Origin: Clostridia bacterium
GTDB taxonomy: Bacteria; Bacillota; Clostridia; Christensenellales; Borkfalkiaceae
Assembly (NCBI GenBank): GCA_029054485.1
Contig: JAIDFD010000113.1
Span: forward strand, 1-6,775
Reading direction: 5' to 3'
DNA: 6,775 nucleotides
The notes under the pieces were generated by a model. It saw only the letters and a program-made list of their open reading frames with translations, made no database searches and was not told the DNA's origin. The translations under genes were made by a program, and so were the position numbers. Position 1 is the stretch's first letter. Every line of letters begins with the position of its first letter. Below are positions 6,334 through 6,775 of the stretch, one piece after another.

Positions 6334-6362
6334 AGTATAACGTATTTACGTTATATTGTCAA
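6334..6362 (-). promoter_or_regulatory. Sigma-A promoter of the lipoprotein gene
   Basis: On the minus strand a consensus TTGACA (6357-6362), a 17-bp spacer and TATACT (6334-6339). Transcription would start near 6327, leaving a long leader of about 210 nt before the lipoprotein ATG; most of that leader is the inverted repeat 6161-6310. A perfect palindrome occupies the spacer and four bases of the -10, which implies control by a repressor. No equally good promoter is seen closer to the gene. Confidence 0.8.
6336..6355. promoter_or_regulatory. Palindromic operator within the lipoprotein promoter
   Basis: TATAACGTA-TT-TACGTTATA is a perfect inverted repeat with 9-bp arms. It covers nearly all of the spacer and overlaps the -10 of the leftward promoter, so a bound dimer would block RNA polymerase. 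The related sequence CGTATTTGCGTAA at 6318-6330 lies 23 bp to the left of CGTATTTACGTTA (6341-6353), about two helical turns, and overlaps the predicted transcription start; it may be a weaker second site. The neighbouring XRE regulator is the natural candidate to bind. Confidence 0.7.
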
Positions 6363-6390
6363 CCACTTTTTTACGTTTTTATGTTATAAA
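6356..6390 (+). promoter_or_regulatory. Likely promoter of the XRE regulator gene
   Basis: TTGTCA (6356-6361), an 18-bp spacer, then TATGTT (6380-6385) is one reading. The other is the extended -10 TGTTATAAA (6382-6390) with no -35 at normal distance. Either gives a start near 6392-6397 and a leader of 24-29 nt. TTGTCA overlaps the TTGACA of the opposite lipoprotein promoter by five bases. The -10 region sits between two inverted operator half-sites, consistent with autoregulation. Confidence 0.5.
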
Positions 6391-6403
6391 TGTAACGTAA
6401 AAA
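6368..6403. promoter_or_regulatory. Inverted half-sites around the XRE promoter (possible autoregulatory operator)
   Basis: TTTTTACGTT (6368-6377) and AACGTAAAAA (6394-6403) are perfect inverted arms separated by 16 bp. Each contains the TTACGTT/AACGTAA half-site also present in the palindrome at 6336-6355. They flank the possible -10 elements of the regulator gene and reach to within 18 bp of its ATG. Occupancy by the regulator would repress its own transcription. Inferred from sequence only. Confidence 0.5.
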
Positions 6404-6420
6404 TGGAATATCATTGAGAT

Positions 6421-6723
6421 ATGGACGTTATTGAAAGAATCGAGAAGCTACGGACTGAAAGGCAATGGACAAAATACAGGCTGGCGGAAGAGGCGATGCT
6501 GACGTACTCGACGCTGTCCGCGGTGTATTCGAGGGGGACGCCGCCCAAGCTTGAAATTTTGGAAATGATTTGCAAAGCGTTTGGGATAACCCTTGCGCAA
6601 TTTTTTGCGGAGGAGAAAAGCGAGCGCATTTTGAGCAAGGACGAAGAAAAGCTTTTAGAGCTTTTTCACTCTTTATCAAAAAACAAAAAGCAAGCCGTCC
6701 TCGACTTGCTTGAAAAAGACTGA
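6421..6723 (+). CDS. XRE (Cro/C1-type) helix-turn-helix transcriptional regulator
   Basis: A 100-residue protein. Residues about 5-62 form a five-helix Cro/C1-type HTH: an IEKLRTERQWTKYRLAEEA opening, then the turn and recognition helix around LTYSTLSAVYSRGTPP (27-42), and LEILEMICKAFGITLAQFF (44-62) closing the fold. The C-terminal part (70-100) is a charged helical tail (LSKDEEKLLELFHSLSKNKKQAVLDLLEKD), often seen in small clostridial XRE proteins and probably involved in dimerisation. No peptidase, sensor or membrane domain is present, so it is a stand-alone DNA-binding protein. The ATG at 6421 opens the domain at the normal place, yet no clear Shine-Dalgarno precedes it (GGA at 6405-6407 is too far). 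An ATG at 6403 in the same frame meets a stop after four codons. It is divergent from the lipoprotein gene, and the ACGTTA-type inverted repeats between them are its probable targets. Confidence 0.93.
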   Translation: MDVIERIEKLRTERQWTKYRLAEEAMLTYSTLSAVYSRGTPPKLEILEMICKAFGITLAQFFAEEKSERILSKDEEKLLELFHSLSKNKKQAVLDLLEKD

Positions 6724-6751
6724 AATCATAAATATAAGGTACAATTTTAAA

Positions 6752-6775
6752 GCCGCCCGCGCGACAGTGTCGCGC
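6752..6775 (+). terminator. Hairpin after the XRE gene, cut by the window edge
   Basis: GCGCGAC (6759-6765), a 3-base loop AGT, and GTCGCGC (6769-6775) form a perfect 7-bp stem ending exactly at the last base. The preceding AAAGCCGCCC suggests the stem goes on outside the window; if so the next bases should be near GGGCGGC followed by T. It lies about 30 bp past the XRE stop and would be that gene's terminator, perhaps working in both directions. Confidence 0.55.

Noticed and set aside
1..6775. CRISPR array, complete insertion sequence or multi-gene defence operon.
   Set aside because: No regularly spaced repeats, no transposase or integrase frame, and only one defence-type gene in the window.

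Overview
The window looks like a chromosomal segment of a low-to-mid GC Firmicute, probably an uncultured gut clostridium. The reasons are consensus sigma-A style promoters, AGGAG-type ribosome binding sites, a small DUF4250 protein of the kind common in Clostridia, a Gram-positive style surface lipoprotein with InlB B-repeat (Listeria-Bacteroides repeat) modules, and a tRNA with encoded CCA. The placement is inference from gene style, not a taxonomic result.

Left part (1-1806): an AT-rich block holds one leftward gene for a DUF262-DUF1524 (GmrSD/SspE-like) protein, a family of modification- or phage-directed nucleases. It has its own strong promoter and a terminator hairpin beyond its stop. 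It lies just past the 3' end of a tRNA-Arg(CCG) gene (1858-1933, leftward), a classic place for acquired DNA, and its base composition is clearly lower in GC than the genes to the right.

Middle part (1934-4471): housekeeping content. A leftward 59-residue DUF4250 gene and the rightward mnmA gene (tRNA 2-thiouridylase) are divergent, and their predicted promoters share one palindromic -35 hexamer, TTGCAA. The DUF4250 transcript is predicted to start at its own ATG (leaderless). mnmA is followed 3 bp later by an AEC-family permease gene, apparently in one operon. A GC-rich hairpin at 4421-4446, with a U-tract only on the minus strand, closes the convergent lipoprotein gene.

Right part (4472-6775): a leftward gene for a 547-548 residue predicted lipoprotein with two InlB-type repeats alternating with two beta-rich segments is divergent from a 100-residue XRE-family regulator. 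The 300-bp gap between them is densely built. A TTGACA-17-TATACT promoter points at the lipoprotein, with a perfect 9+2+9 palindrome (TATAACGTA-TT-TACGTTATA) covering its spacer and part of its -10. A second inverted repeat of related half-sites covers the likely promoter of the regulator. A roughly 150-bp imperfect inverted repeat (6161-6310) lies in the lipoprotein leader, either a MITE-like insertion or a long leader hairpin. The simplest model is an autoregulating XRE repressor that also controls a surface lipoprotein. A partial hairpin, probably the regulator's terminator, is cut by the right edge.

The most noteworthy items are the XRE/lipoprotein control region with its long inverted repeat, the shared-hexamer divergent promoters, and the tRNA-adjacent defence-type gene. 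Nothing here proves a wholly new system.
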